A stretch of 11,267 bases of DNA, taken from contig JAICIG010000263.1 of the NCBI GenBank assembly GCA_025924495.1, positions 1-11,267 of the forward strand. The letters are read 5' to 3'. The notes under the pieces were generated by a model. The model saw only the letters and a list, made by a program, of their open reading frames with translations. It ran no database searches and was not told the origin of the DNA. Origin of the DNA: Pirellulales bacterium (GTDB lineage: Bacteria; Planctomycetota; Planctomycetia; Pirellulales; JAICIG01). Positions within the stretch are counted from its first letter, which is position 1. Each line of letters opens with the position of its first letter. This document shows positions 6,072 to 11,267 of the stretch, piece after piece. The position numbers were made by a program, and so were the translations under genes.

Positions 6072-7199
6072 ATGCGATACCAGAACGTCTGCCTCGAAGC
6101 CTTCGGCTACACGCTGCCTGACGAAGTCGTAAGTTCTGCCCAGATCGAGACTTGGCTGGCGCCGCTCTATAAACGGCTGCGGCTGCCTGAAGGGCGGCTC
6201 GAACTGATGACCGGCATCCGCGAACGCCGCTTCTGGCCCGCCGGCATGCTGCCGAGCGAGCAAAGCGTCGCGAGCGCCGAGAAGGCCATTGCCGCGGCGG
6301 GAATCGACAAATCCGAAATCGGCGCCTTAATTCACGCCTCGGTTTGCCGCGATCATCTCGAGCCGGCAACGGCCTGCAAGGTGCATCATCGCCTTGGCCT
6401 TGGCTCCGGCTGCCAGATTTACGACGTTTCGAATGCCTGCCTTGGCGTGCTCAATGGCATGGTGCAGGCGGCGAATATGATCGAGTTGGGGCAGATCCGC
6501 GCCGGGGTGGTCGTCGCCACCGAGAGCAGTCGGCAATTGGTGGAAACGACGATCGGCGAACTCAATCGCAACGAGTCGCTCACCCGCGAGCAGATGAAGT
6601 TGGCCGTGGCCTCGTTGACGATTGGCTCCGGCAGCGTCGCCGTCGTGCTGACCGATCGTGAATTGAGCCGCACGGGCAATCGCTTGTTGGCAGGCGTGGC
6701 GGCGACGAATACCCAGTTCCATGATCTATGTCACAGCGGCCGCGACGAAGCCGTTGCCGATCAAATGCAGCCGCTGATGCAAACCGACTCGGAACGCTTG
6801 ATGCGCGCCGGCATTGAAACGGCCACTCGCGCCTTCGAATCGTTCCTCGATGAACTAGGCTGGGAGCGAAACCAGGTCGACAAGACCTTCTGCCACCAGG
6901 TCGGCGTCGCGCACCGCAAGCTGCTGTTCGAGACGTTTGATCTTTCGCCCGCGCTGGACTTTTCTACGGTCGAATTTCTAGGCAATACGGGTTCGGTGGC
7001 CGTTCCGATTACGGCGGCCATGGGCATCGAACGCGGGCATCTCGCGCAGGGCGACCGCGTGGCCATGCTCGGCATCGGCTCGGGAATCAACGTGTTGATG
7101 TTGGGCGTCGATTGGCAGCGCAGCACGGTCGCCTCCTCAATGACGAAGCCCCGCATGCACGCCTTAGACGCCTCGCGAGGCGCGATCGGCGCTCGCTGA
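6072..7199 (+). CDS. OleA/FabH-like 3-oxoacyl-ACP synthase III family protein
   Basis: The 375-residue product is a thiolase-fold condensing enzyme. Catalytic residues are Cys123 in YDVSNACLGVLNG, His275 in FCHQVG and Asn305 in FLGNTGSVAVP. The SNACLG nucleophile motif and Glu97 (DHLEPATAC) resemble OleA, which joins two fatty acyl-CoAs head to head, more than housekeeping FabH. The spacings Glu-Cys (26) and His-Asn (30) equal those recalled for Xanthomonas OleA (Glu117, Cys143, His285, Asn315). GIRERRFW and the ending MLGIGSGINVLMLGVDW also fit the KASIII family. It could make a beta-keto acid for hydrocarbon, polyketide or specialised lipid synthesis. No oleB, oleC or oleD partner is visible here. 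The ATG at 6072 is the only in-frame start after the stop at 6051, though it lacks a clear Shine-Dalgarno. It ends 12 bases from the convergent hydrolase stop. Confidence 0.85.
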   Translation: MRYQNVCLEAFGYTLPDEVVSSAQIETWLAPLYKRLRLPEGRLELMTGIRERRFWPAGMLPSEQSVASAEKAIAAAGIDKSEIGALIHASVCRDHLEPATACKVHHRLGLGSGCQIYDVSNACLGVLNGMVQAANMIELGQIRAGVVVATESSRQLVETTIGELNRNESLTREQMKLAVASLTIGSGSVAVVLTDRELSRTGNRLLAGVAATNTQFHDLCHSGRDEAVADQMQPLMQTDSERLMRAGIETATRAFESFLDELGWERNQVDKTFCHQVGVAHRKLLFETFDLSPALDFSTVEFLGNTGSVAVPITAAMGIERGHLAQGDRVAMLGIGSGINVLMLGVDWQRSTVASSMTKPRMHALDASRGAIGAR

Positions 7200-7211
7200 C
7201 GTTGCGAGTAG

Positions 7212-8060
7212 TTAGGGCAGTCGTTCGAGAAACTCGTCGATTGCGGCGTCCCACGTTTCCGGCAGCGGGTCGTTATGGCCGACTCCCGGCAGAGCCACAA
7301 ACTGCTTGGGCTCGTTGGCCGCCATGAAGAGTCGGCGGCCCATCTCGAAGGGAATGATCTCATCAACATCGCCGTGGCAATGCACGAGCGGGCCGCGGTA
7401 GTCGGCGATCTTGCTCAGCGAATCGAGCCGATTGCGCATCAGCATCCGCACGGGCAGGAGCGGATAGAAGTAAGCGGCCACGTCGGGCAGCGACGTGTAA
7501 GTGCGCTCCAGAATCAGGCCTCGTGCGCCATCGCGGCTGGCCAGGTCGACCATGACGCCGCCGCCGAGCGACTCGCCCATCAGCACGATCTGTCGCTCTG
7601 CCACGCTCGTCCTTTCGGCCAGCCAGGCCCGCGCTGCACGAGCGTCGAGCAGCACGCCCGGCTCGTTCGGCTCCCCTTCGCTGAGGCCATAACCGCGATA
7701 GTCGAACGCCATCAGCGAGACGCGATGCATCTGGCTGAGTTCCTGAAATCGCTCAGCTCGGTAACTAATATTGCCCGCGTTGCCGCAGGCGAACAACACG
7801 CAAGCCCTTGGGCGAGGGTGCGGAAAATACCAGCCGTGCAGCTTCGTACCATCGGTTGCCTTGAAATGCACCCGTTCAATGCCCGGCAAATCCCAGGTTT
7901 CCCAAGGCATGCGATCGGGATGGAAGATCAGCCGTTCTTCGAAAAACATCAGTACGAGCAGGACCAGCAAATATATGACCGCTGCCAGGCGAGTAAATCG
8001 CCACGACCCATAAAAGAGCCGCTTTCGGCCAGTCGGTTGGCTTCCACTTTCGGATCTCAT
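7212..8060 (-). CDS. Membrane-anchored alpha/beta hydrolase (BEM46/ABHD13-like)
   Basis: The 282-residue product has one N-terminal membrane segment (about residues 24-40, RLAAVIYLLVLLVLMFF) followed by EERLIFHPDR, the usual opening of bacterial BEM46-like hydrolases. The catalytic triad is visible: Ser164 in the nucleophile elbow GESLGGG, Asp233 in CHGDVDEIIP and His262 in PGVGHND. ACGNAGNISYR at 91-101 corresponds to the family's HGNAGNIS oxyanion region, with Cys where His is usual. AFDYRGYGLSEG is also characteristic. Predicted activity is esterase or thioesterase at the membrane; the substrate is unknown. It is not an OleB-type haloalkane-dehalogenase-like hydrolase, so its position beside the OleA-like gene, which points the opposite way, is probably incidental. 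The ATG at 8060 has only a weak ribosome-binding site. Confidence 0.88.
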   Translation of the reverse strand: MRSESGSQPTGRKRLFYGSWRFTRLAAVIYLLVLLVLMFFEERLIFHPDRMPWETWDLPGIERVHFKATDGTKLHGWYFPHPRPRACVLFACGNAGNISYRAERFQELSQMHRVSLMAFDYRGYGLSEGEPNEPGVLLDARAARAWLAERTSVAERQIVLMGESLGGGVMVDLASRDGARGLILERTYTSLPDVAAYFYPLLPVRMLMRNRLDSLSKIADYRGPLVHCHGDVDEIIPFEMGRRLFMAANEPKQFVALPGVGHNDPLPETWDAAIDEFLERLP

Positions 8061-8079
8061 TTCTGAGCAGATAAACAGA

Positions 8080-8175
8080 TTATTCGGGCGCCCCTTTGCA
8101 GGAGTCCAGCAGGAAGGGGACGAGCAATCGCCCGGTTTGATTCAAACCGAGCAAGACGACTTTCCCTTGCGGCAT
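8080..8175 (-). CDS. Possible 31-residue small protein
   Basis: An ATG at 8175 is preceded by AAAGGAAAGAACC, a good Shine-Dalgarno with suitable spacing. It opens a 31-codon frame with a basic start (MPQGKVVLLG), a moderately hydrophobic middle containing LLVPFLL, and the ending DSCKGAPE. It stops 19 bases before the hydrolase start, so translation could be coupled. I recognise no family and cannot exclude chance. The frame is also open upstream to 8337, but that part looks non-coding. Confidence 0.35.
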   Translation of the reverse strand: MPQGKVVLLGLNQTGRLLVPFLLDSCKGAPE

Positions 8176-8213
8176 GGTTCTTTCCTTTGCGTTGCGCAAT
8201 GAGAGTGCGAGAC

Positions 8214-8243
8214 AAAGGCTTCGCGGCGTAAGGCCTCGCGGCG
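8214..8243 (+). repeat. Imperfect tandem 15-base repeat
   Basis: Two adjacent 15-base units (8214-8228 and 8229-8243) match at 13 positions (core AAGGC-T/C-TCGCGGCG). They lie in the non-coding gap between the DUF3592-like gene and the small frame at 8175. No function is suggested. Confidence 0.4.
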
Positions 8244-8320
8244 AGAAACTGCAATCAAGGTAGTCGACCGCCAGCCGGCGCTCAACCGCGCGAGCGAAAA
8301 GCCACAAGCCCGGGATTCCG

Positions 8321-9106
8321 CTAGGGCAGCACATCAAACAACCCGGTAAAGGTAAAGGCGGCGAGGCCGATAGCGATAAATATCAAGCCGACCAGACAAG
8401 GAAGTACGCCGTCGCGCAGCGTGGCGCCGCGTTCGAGTACCGACATGGTCGGCCGGGTTGGATCGTAGAAGACATCGATCTCCAGGCCGGAAGGGTATCG
8501 CATGATTTCCTCGCGCGCAATCTCATATCCGTTACTCATGCCGGATCGGGTTTTACCTGGAAAACGGATCGTGTCGCCCGCGTAATCGCAGCCGCCGACC
8601 TGGAAGCGGTAGCCAATCTGCGATCTGTACTCGTCACTGCCGGCATCTTCGATGAAAGCCTTAGTGATCCGGCCTCGCACGCTGGGCCAACCGCAGCTCG
8701 CACGTCCGCGTCGAACGCACGCCACGCCCGACCCGATTGAAAACATTCCGCCGAACACGAAGAATACGCCCCAAAAGGTGCGCGCCGCCCCAAACACGCG
8801 CACGATCGCCAGCAGTATGCATGCGACGGTGACGGCCAATATCGCCGACCGCAGGCTGAACTGCCGTTGCTCCGGGCCTGCAGGCGGTCGGCCGGCCGCG
8901 GCCACATGTCGGCTAGAGAGGTCGAAGGCGTTCCAGGGAACTTGCACCTGGAACACGCGGACGGAGGCCGCGCTTTGGCCCATGGCGACGGATTCGTCAA
9001 CCATGCTCGCCTCGATTCCTTGCTCCTGCAACTCTCCGCAAAGCGCCTCGGCATCGCGTTGTGATACGAAGGCGGCGACGGTTAGGTAGGAATTCCGCAT
9101 CGCCAT
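8321..9106 (-). CDS. Membrane protein with DUF2007-like and DUF3592-like regions
   Basis: The 261-residue product has a soluble N-terminal part (about 6-70). Its pattern YLTVAAFVSQRDAEALCGEL, then QGIEASMVDE and a V-x-V-P-W-N-A-x-D strand, fits DUF2007-type ferredoxin-fold proteins. Two membrane segments follow (about 86-105 and 110-131), then an extra-membrane DUF3592-like beta domain (140-227) with WPSVRGRITKAFI, IGYRFQVGGCDYAGDTIRF, YPSGLEIDVFYDPTRP and SVLERG. A last membrane segment (232-256) ends the protein. The biochemical role of both domains is not established. Two in-frame ATGs (9106, 9100) compete and neither has a strong Shine-Dalgarno; I used the first. It lies 32 bases downstream of PNP on the same strand, separated by a hairpin. 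Confidence 0.75.
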   Translation of the reverse strand: MAMRNSYLTVAAFVSQRDAEALCGELQEQGIEASMVDESVAMGQSAASVRVFQVQVPWNAFDLSSRHVAAAGRPPAGPEQRQFSLRSAILAVTVACILLAIVRVFGAARTFWGVFFVFGGMFSIGSGVACVRRGRASCGWPSVRGRITKAFIEDAGSDEYRSQIGYRFQVGGCDYAGDTIRFPGKTRSGMSNGYEIAREEIMRYPSGLEIDVFYDPTRPTMSVLERGATLRDGVLPCLVGLIFIAIGLAAFTFTGLFDVLP

Positions 9107-9119
9107 GGATCGCTAGGAA

Positions 9120-9138
9120 ACGCGGCGAGACGCCGCGT
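9120..9138 (-). terminator. Hairpin touching the PNP stop codon (terminator or attenuator)
   Basis: Read on the minus strand, ACGCGGCG, loop TCT, CGCCGCGT form a perfect 8-bp, very GC-rich stem starting at the base after the PNP TAG (9141-9139). It is followed by TTTCC, a very short T-tract. It could end or attenuate transcription before the DUF3592-like gene, whose ATG is only 13 bases further on, or protect the 3' end of the PNP message. Confidence 0.45.
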
Positions 9139-9969
9139 CTACTTGCCTGCTTCGTGAGCGAGGATGCCGAGCACGATTTTGCGCAGCTTAGGCTCAGCCG
9201 AGGCGGCGTGGGCCAGAATGCGGCTGATGTCGGCGGGTTCGAGTGCGTCGGGCAGACACATGTCGGTGACGATCGATAGCCCCAAAATGCGCATGCCGGC
9301 GTGCACGGCCGCCAACACTTCGGGAACGGTGGACATGCCGACCACGTCGGCCCCGATCAAGCGCAGAAAACGGTACTCGGCGCGCGTTTCCAGGTTGGGG
9401 CCGGTCACGGCGACATAGACCCCGCGATGGGCGGCAAAGTTCTCCTGGCGGGCGATTTCCAAGGCCCGGTCGATTAGCGCCGGATTGTAAGGCCGACACA
9501 TGTCAGGAAACCGGGGCCCGAGCTTGTCGTCATTGATGCCGATGAGCGGGTTGCCGTTCATCAGGTTGATATGGTCTTCGATGACCATCACGTCGCCGCA
9601 GGCGTACTGCGGATTCATGCCGCCGCAGGCGTTGGAAACGATCAGAAGTTCTGCGCCCAGCGCCCGCATCACGCGGACGGGAAACGTGATCTGCTGGTGA
9701 CTGTAGCCTTCATACGCATGGAAGCGACCCTCCATGGCGACCACCGCCAAACCTTGCAGCTTGCCGCATACCAATTGCCCGGCGTGACTGATGGCGGTGG
9801 AGCGAGGGAAATAGGGAATCGACTCGTAATCGATCGTCGCTTCCGCCTCGATCTGCTGCGCCAAGCTGCCGAGCCCGGTGCCGAGAATGATGCCGACGCG
9901 CGCCTCGCGCGGCCAGCGCTCGCGAATGACCGAAACGGCCTTGTCGACCTGCGCGGCAAGCTCCAGCAT
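9139..9969 (-). CDS. Purine nucleoside phosphorylase (trimeric, PNP/MTAP family)
   Basis: The 276-residue product matches the trimeric class in length and motifs. Phosphate-binding GIILGTGLGS is at 26-35, GRFHAYEGY with His84, SNACGGMN at 112-119, and GPNLETRAEYR with base-contacting Glu197. GADVVGMSTVPEV is at 206-218. The enzyme cleaves purine nucleosides with phosphate to free base and ribose-1-phosphate in cytoplasmic purine salvage. At the position of human PNP Asn243 (in LITNKV) this protein has Asp236 (SIVTDMC, codon 9264-9262). That residue helps select 6-oxopurines, so specificity may differ from classical inosine/guanosine PNP. The ATG is 3 bases after the TPR gene stop, with AAGGA in the end of that gene as ribosome-binding site, so translation is probably coupled. 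Confidence 0.93.
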   Translation of the reverse strand: MLELAAQVDKAVSVIRERWPREARVGIILGTGLGSLAQQIEAEATIDYESIPYFPRSTAISHAGQLVCGKLQGLAVVAMEGRFHAYEGYSHQQITFPVRVMRALGAELLIVSNACGGMNPQYACGDVMVIEDHINLMNGNPLIGINDDKLGPRFPDMCRPYNPALIDRALEIARQENFAAHRGVYVAVTGPNLETRAEYRFLRLIGADVVGMSTVPEVLAAVHAGMRILGLSIVTDMCLPDALEPADISRILAHAASAEPKLRKIVLGILAHEAGK

Positions 9970-9972
9970 CCG

Positions 9973-10413
9973 TTAATCCTTGGGCTCGAACTCTTGCAAC
10001 AATGCTTCGTAGCCGGGCTCTTTTCGCAAGCCGTCGAGATCGCTATCGGCGCGAAGATAATCCAGGTCGTCGTAACCCGATTCCAGCGCCGCGCGGAGCG
10101 CCGCGAGCGCCTCGTCGAGCAGCCCCATCATGGTCAAGCTGCAGGCCAGGTTGTACTGCACCACGTTGTCGCCGGGGAGCAGTTGGGCGAGGCGGCGGTC
10201 GACGGTTAACGCGCGCTCGTGCAAACCTTTGCGCGTCAGCAATTCGCCTTGGCAACGGAGCACATCGAGGTAGTCGGGCTGCCGCTCGAGCACGCTCGCA
10301 TAGAACGCGATGTCGAAGTCGAGCTGGCTGCGTTGCTCCAGGCTCGCGAGCGACGCCTTCGGCGCGGCGCCGCTCTTCGGCGACGGTGGAAAGAAATCAT
10401 CGGCGGCGGCCAT
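9973..10413 (-). CDS. Small tetratricopeptide-repeat (TPR) protein
   Basis: The 146-residue product has an unstructured start rich in Pro, Ser and Ala, then two 34-residue TPR units (about 47-80 and 81-114). In the second, VQYNLACSLTMMGLLDEALA shows the Y/N-L-A / G / A spacing of a TPR. The last part (115-141, DYLRADSDLDGLRKEPGYEALL) matches the D-x-D-L-D-x-L-R-x-x-P-x-F ending common in bacterial TPR proteins. No signal peptide is present, so it is probably cytoplasmic and a protein-binding adaptor. The start at 10413 is set by GAGGAG 8 bases upstream; the open frame continues to 10527 but overlaps the acidic protein. It lies 19 bases after the acidic protein gene and 3 bases before PNP. Confidence 0.82.
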   Translation of the reverse strand: MAAADDFFPPSPKSGAAPKASLASLEQRSQLDFDIAFYASVLERQPDYLDVLRCQGELLTRKGLHERALTVDRRLAQLLPGDNVVQYNLACSLTMMGLLDEALAALRAALESGYDDLDYLRADSDLDGLRKEPGYEALLQEFEPKD

Positions 10414-10432
10414 GGCAGCGACTCCTCGAGTT

Positions 10433-10786
10433 CTAGAATTCTTCGTCGCCGAAGGCCGCGTCGGCGTCTTCATCGTCCGCCTCAGCGTCCTCGCCCAGTT
10501 CCTCGCTCTGTTCGATGTCTTCGTCAAATTCGTCCAGGTCGTCGTTCAGTTCGTCGTCCAATTCGTCTTCGAAATCGTCGTCAAAGTCGTCATCGAAGTC
10601 CTCTTCATCGAACTCCTCGTCTTCGTCCCCGCCGGCGGCCGACGCGACAAGCTCGCAATCCACGGCGCCCGTGCGCAGCAGTTCGTGCAGGTTGGGAATG
10701 ACGGAACCAGGCCGCGCTTCGACCCCTTCCGTTTCGGAGAAATCCGCCGGCAAATCATCCGCCTCTAACTCAAGCGAAAACGACAT
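10433..10786 (-). CDS. Extremely acidic protein of unknown function
   Basis: The 117-residue product starts at ATG 10786 (MSFSLELEADDLPADFSE). An earlier ATG at 10969 would add 61 residues unlike the rest. Residues 1-53 look like a small ordered segment (NLHELLRTGAVDCELVASAA). Residues 54-117 hold 42 Asp/Glu out of 64 and no Lys or Arg. Within the acidic region single Phe/Leu/Ile residues recur at 59, 64, 68, 72, 76, 80, 84, 87 and 91, nearly every fourth position, which could give one hydrophobic stripe on a helix. I recognise no family. Possibilities include a chaperone for basic proteins, a nucleic-acid mimic or a delta-like polymerase tail; none is shown. It is the first gene of a likely operon with the TPR protein and PNP. 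The Shine-Dalgarno is weak (AGGTG, 11 bases away). Confidence 0.68.
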   Translation of the reverse strand: MSFSLELEADDLPADFSETEGVEARPGSVIPNLHELLRTGAVDCELVASAAGGDEDEEFDEEDFDDDFDDDFEDELDDELNDDLDEFDEDIEQSEELGEDAEADDEDADAAFGDEEF

Positions 10787-10876
10787 GGCAAAACACACCT
10801 GGACCAAGGAAAACCGCTCAATGGCCGGACCGACCGAGCGCATAGGCCGCCTAAGTGCGGCCAAGACCAGCAGTTG

Positions 10877-10905
10877 TTGGTAGTCGAGCCTGGGACGTTT
10901 GTCAA
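10877..10905 (-). promoter_or_regulatory. Candidate promoter for the acidic-TPR-PNP operon
   Basis: TTGACA at 10905-10900 is a perfect sigma-70 -35 hexamer. At 17 bases spacing the -10 is TACCAA (10882-10877), matching only 3 of 6. It would give a leader of about 80-85 bases before the ATG at 10786. Support is partial because of the poor -10. Confidence 0.3.
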
Positions 10906-10965
10906 GGACGGGATAGGGCAGTGTCTGGTGCGAGCCGTTGCAAAGTAGCCAATGCAGGGCCGCTT

Positions 10966-11052
10966 CCAAGTCGGAAGTCGGAATGCGGAGCTATCTGATG
11001 CGATGCCCACGCTCTCCCCATTCCGACTTCCGCATTCCGACTTCCGAATTGG
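10966..11052. repeat. Palindromic repeat cluster with three 13-base copies
   Basis: Segments 10966-10989 and 11029-11052 are reverse complements over 24 bases with one mismatch, separated by 39 bases. The core ATTCCGACTTCCG occurs directly at 11020-11032 and 11034-11046 and inverted at 10972-10984. AAGTCGG is also doubled at 10968-10981. The inverted copy can therefore pair with either direct copy, allowing alternative hairpins. Such small palindromic repeats can be dispersed in bacterial genomes; whether this one is cannot be seen from one copy. Confidence 0.75.
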
Positions 11053-11099
11053 CTCGGCACGTACGCTCAGAAATTATCAAACGGCCGCCCACGGCGCAC

Positions 11100-11136
11100 A
11101 AAAAAAGGCAGGGTCTTCAAAAGAGAAGACCCTGCC
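11100..11136 (-). terminator. Rho-independent terminator for a gene right of the window
   Basis: On the minus strand GGCAGGGTCTTC (11136-11125), a 6-base loop and GAAGACCCTGCC (11118-11107) form a perfect 12-bp stem, followed by seven T (11106-11100). This is a textbook intrinsic terminator. It must serve a minus-strand transcript coming from beyond 11267, and it insulates the acidic-TPR-PNP operon. Confidence 0.9.
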
Positions 11137-11229
11137 CGAACACGGGGGTGAGAAAGCCGTATGAATGGCCGTCGAGGCGACGCGGATGAACCCGGTCTTT
11201 CTCGCCGGCAACTCAACCCTAGGTCGAAA

Positions 11230-11267
11230 TCAGCGATTGTCAAATTTCGCTTCAGGTGCGGTAATCG
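11230..11267 (-). CDS. Possible C-terminal end of a minus-strand gene (partial)
   Basis: The terminator at 11100-11136 implies a minus-strand gene entering from the right. In one frame the last residues would read ITAPEAKFDNR before TGA at 11232-11230. Another frame ends earlier as DYRT. With so few bases the true frame cannot be decided and no family is recognised. The remaining bases to the terminator show no tRNA-like structure. Confidence 0.25.
   Translation of the reverse strand, partial: ITAPEAKFDNR

Larger units (their letters stand above)
10787..11099. other. Gene-free stretch upstream of the acidic-TPR-PNP operon
   Basis: No convincing gene is present. Read toward the operon it contains the palindromic repeat cluster (10966-11052), a perfect -35-like TTGACA (10905-10900) and a small hairpin GGCCGC-ctaagt-GCGGCC (10845-10862) that would lie in the 5' leader. 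Confidence 0.5.

Noticed and set aside
7169..7182. 14-base perfect palindrome CGCCTCGCGAGGCG near the end of the OleA-like gene
   Set aside because: It lies inside coding sequence, has no loop or T-run, and short GC palindromes are frequent in such DNA; not called as a terminator or site.
7212..8060. Neighbouring hydrolase as OleB partner of the OleA-like gene
   Set aside because: The hydrolase has a membrane anchor and BEM46-type motifs, unlike OleB, and is transcribed convergently, so an Ole gene cluster is not supported.
7275..8066. 263-codon plus-strand frame opposite the alpha/beta hydrolase
   Set aside because: The minus strand carries a full catalytic triad and family motifs; the opposite frame has none and is long only because of GC-rich codon structure.
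10515..10883. Serine-rich 122-codon frame on the plus strand
   Set aside because: It is the antisense reading of the Asp/Glu-rich codons of the acidic protein; GAC/GAA/GAG runs read backwards give Ser codons.
11137..11229. Possible structured RNA between the right-edge gene end and the terminator
   Set aside because: No tRNA cloverleaf or known riboswitch pattern could be found; the stretch is best explained as the 3' untranslated part of a transcript from the right.
1..11267. Defence island, phage, IS element or CRISPR array
   Set aside because: No transposase, integrase, restriction or Cas motifs, no spaced direct repeats, and no terminal inverted repeats or target duplications are visible; the caspase is the only gene with a conceivable defence link and it is exported and without typical partners.

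Overview
The window looks like chromosomal DNA from a planctomycete, most likely of the Pirellulales type. The evidence is a DUF1559 protein with a type IV pilin-like N-terminus followed by a small carboxypeptidase-regulatory-like lipoprotein (a pairing amplified in planctomycete genomes), a secreted caspase-like protein, short mixed-strand operons, weak Shine-Dalgarno sites and high-GC coding DNA. I see no insertion sequence, phage gene, CRISPR array, tRNA or rRNA.

Layout from left to right. Bases 1-87 hold the last 28 codons of a copper-type P-type ATPase (+). It converges on a minus-strand pair, DUF1559 prepilin-like protein (1842-772) then lipoprotein (661-170). A gene-free stretch of about 640 bases with an AT-rich island separates this pair from a plus-strand pair: an exported caspase-like protein with an EF-hand loop and two C-terminal Tudor-knot/chromo-barrel repeats (2481-3641), and an exported or anchored metal-dependent cyclase-family hydrolase (3737-4603). 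A G-quadruplex motif lies between these two. A 12-bp hairpin separates them from a minus-strand class I glutamine amidotransferase-like gene (5473-4727), whose nucleophilic cysteine is replaced by glycine. About 600 gene-free bases follow, then a plus-strand OleA/FabH-like thiolase-fold synthase (6072-7199).

From 7212 to 10786 all genes are on the minus strand. In transcription order they are an extremely acidic protein of unknown function, a small TPR protein, purine nucleoside phosphorylase, a membrane protein with DUF2007-like and DUF3592-like parts, a possible 31-residue small protein, and a membrane-anchored BEM46-type alpha/beta hydrolase. The acidic, TPR and PNP genes are packed tightly enough to be one operon. 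A hairpin touching the PNP stop codon may end or attenuate that transcript. The right end carries a three-copy 13-bp repeat forming a large imperfect palindrome, and a strong intrinsic terminator for a minus-strand transcript entering from beyond the window.

The most unusual content is the caspase with EF-hand and tandem chromo-barrel modules, and the amidotransferase-like protein without its nucleophile. Smaller points are the Asp at the base-recognition position of PNP, the patterned acidic protein, and the intergenic structures (G-quadruplex, palindromic repeat cluster, stop-abutting hairpin). I do not see one multi-gene system linking all of these; most of the window appears to be ordinary chromosomal backbone.
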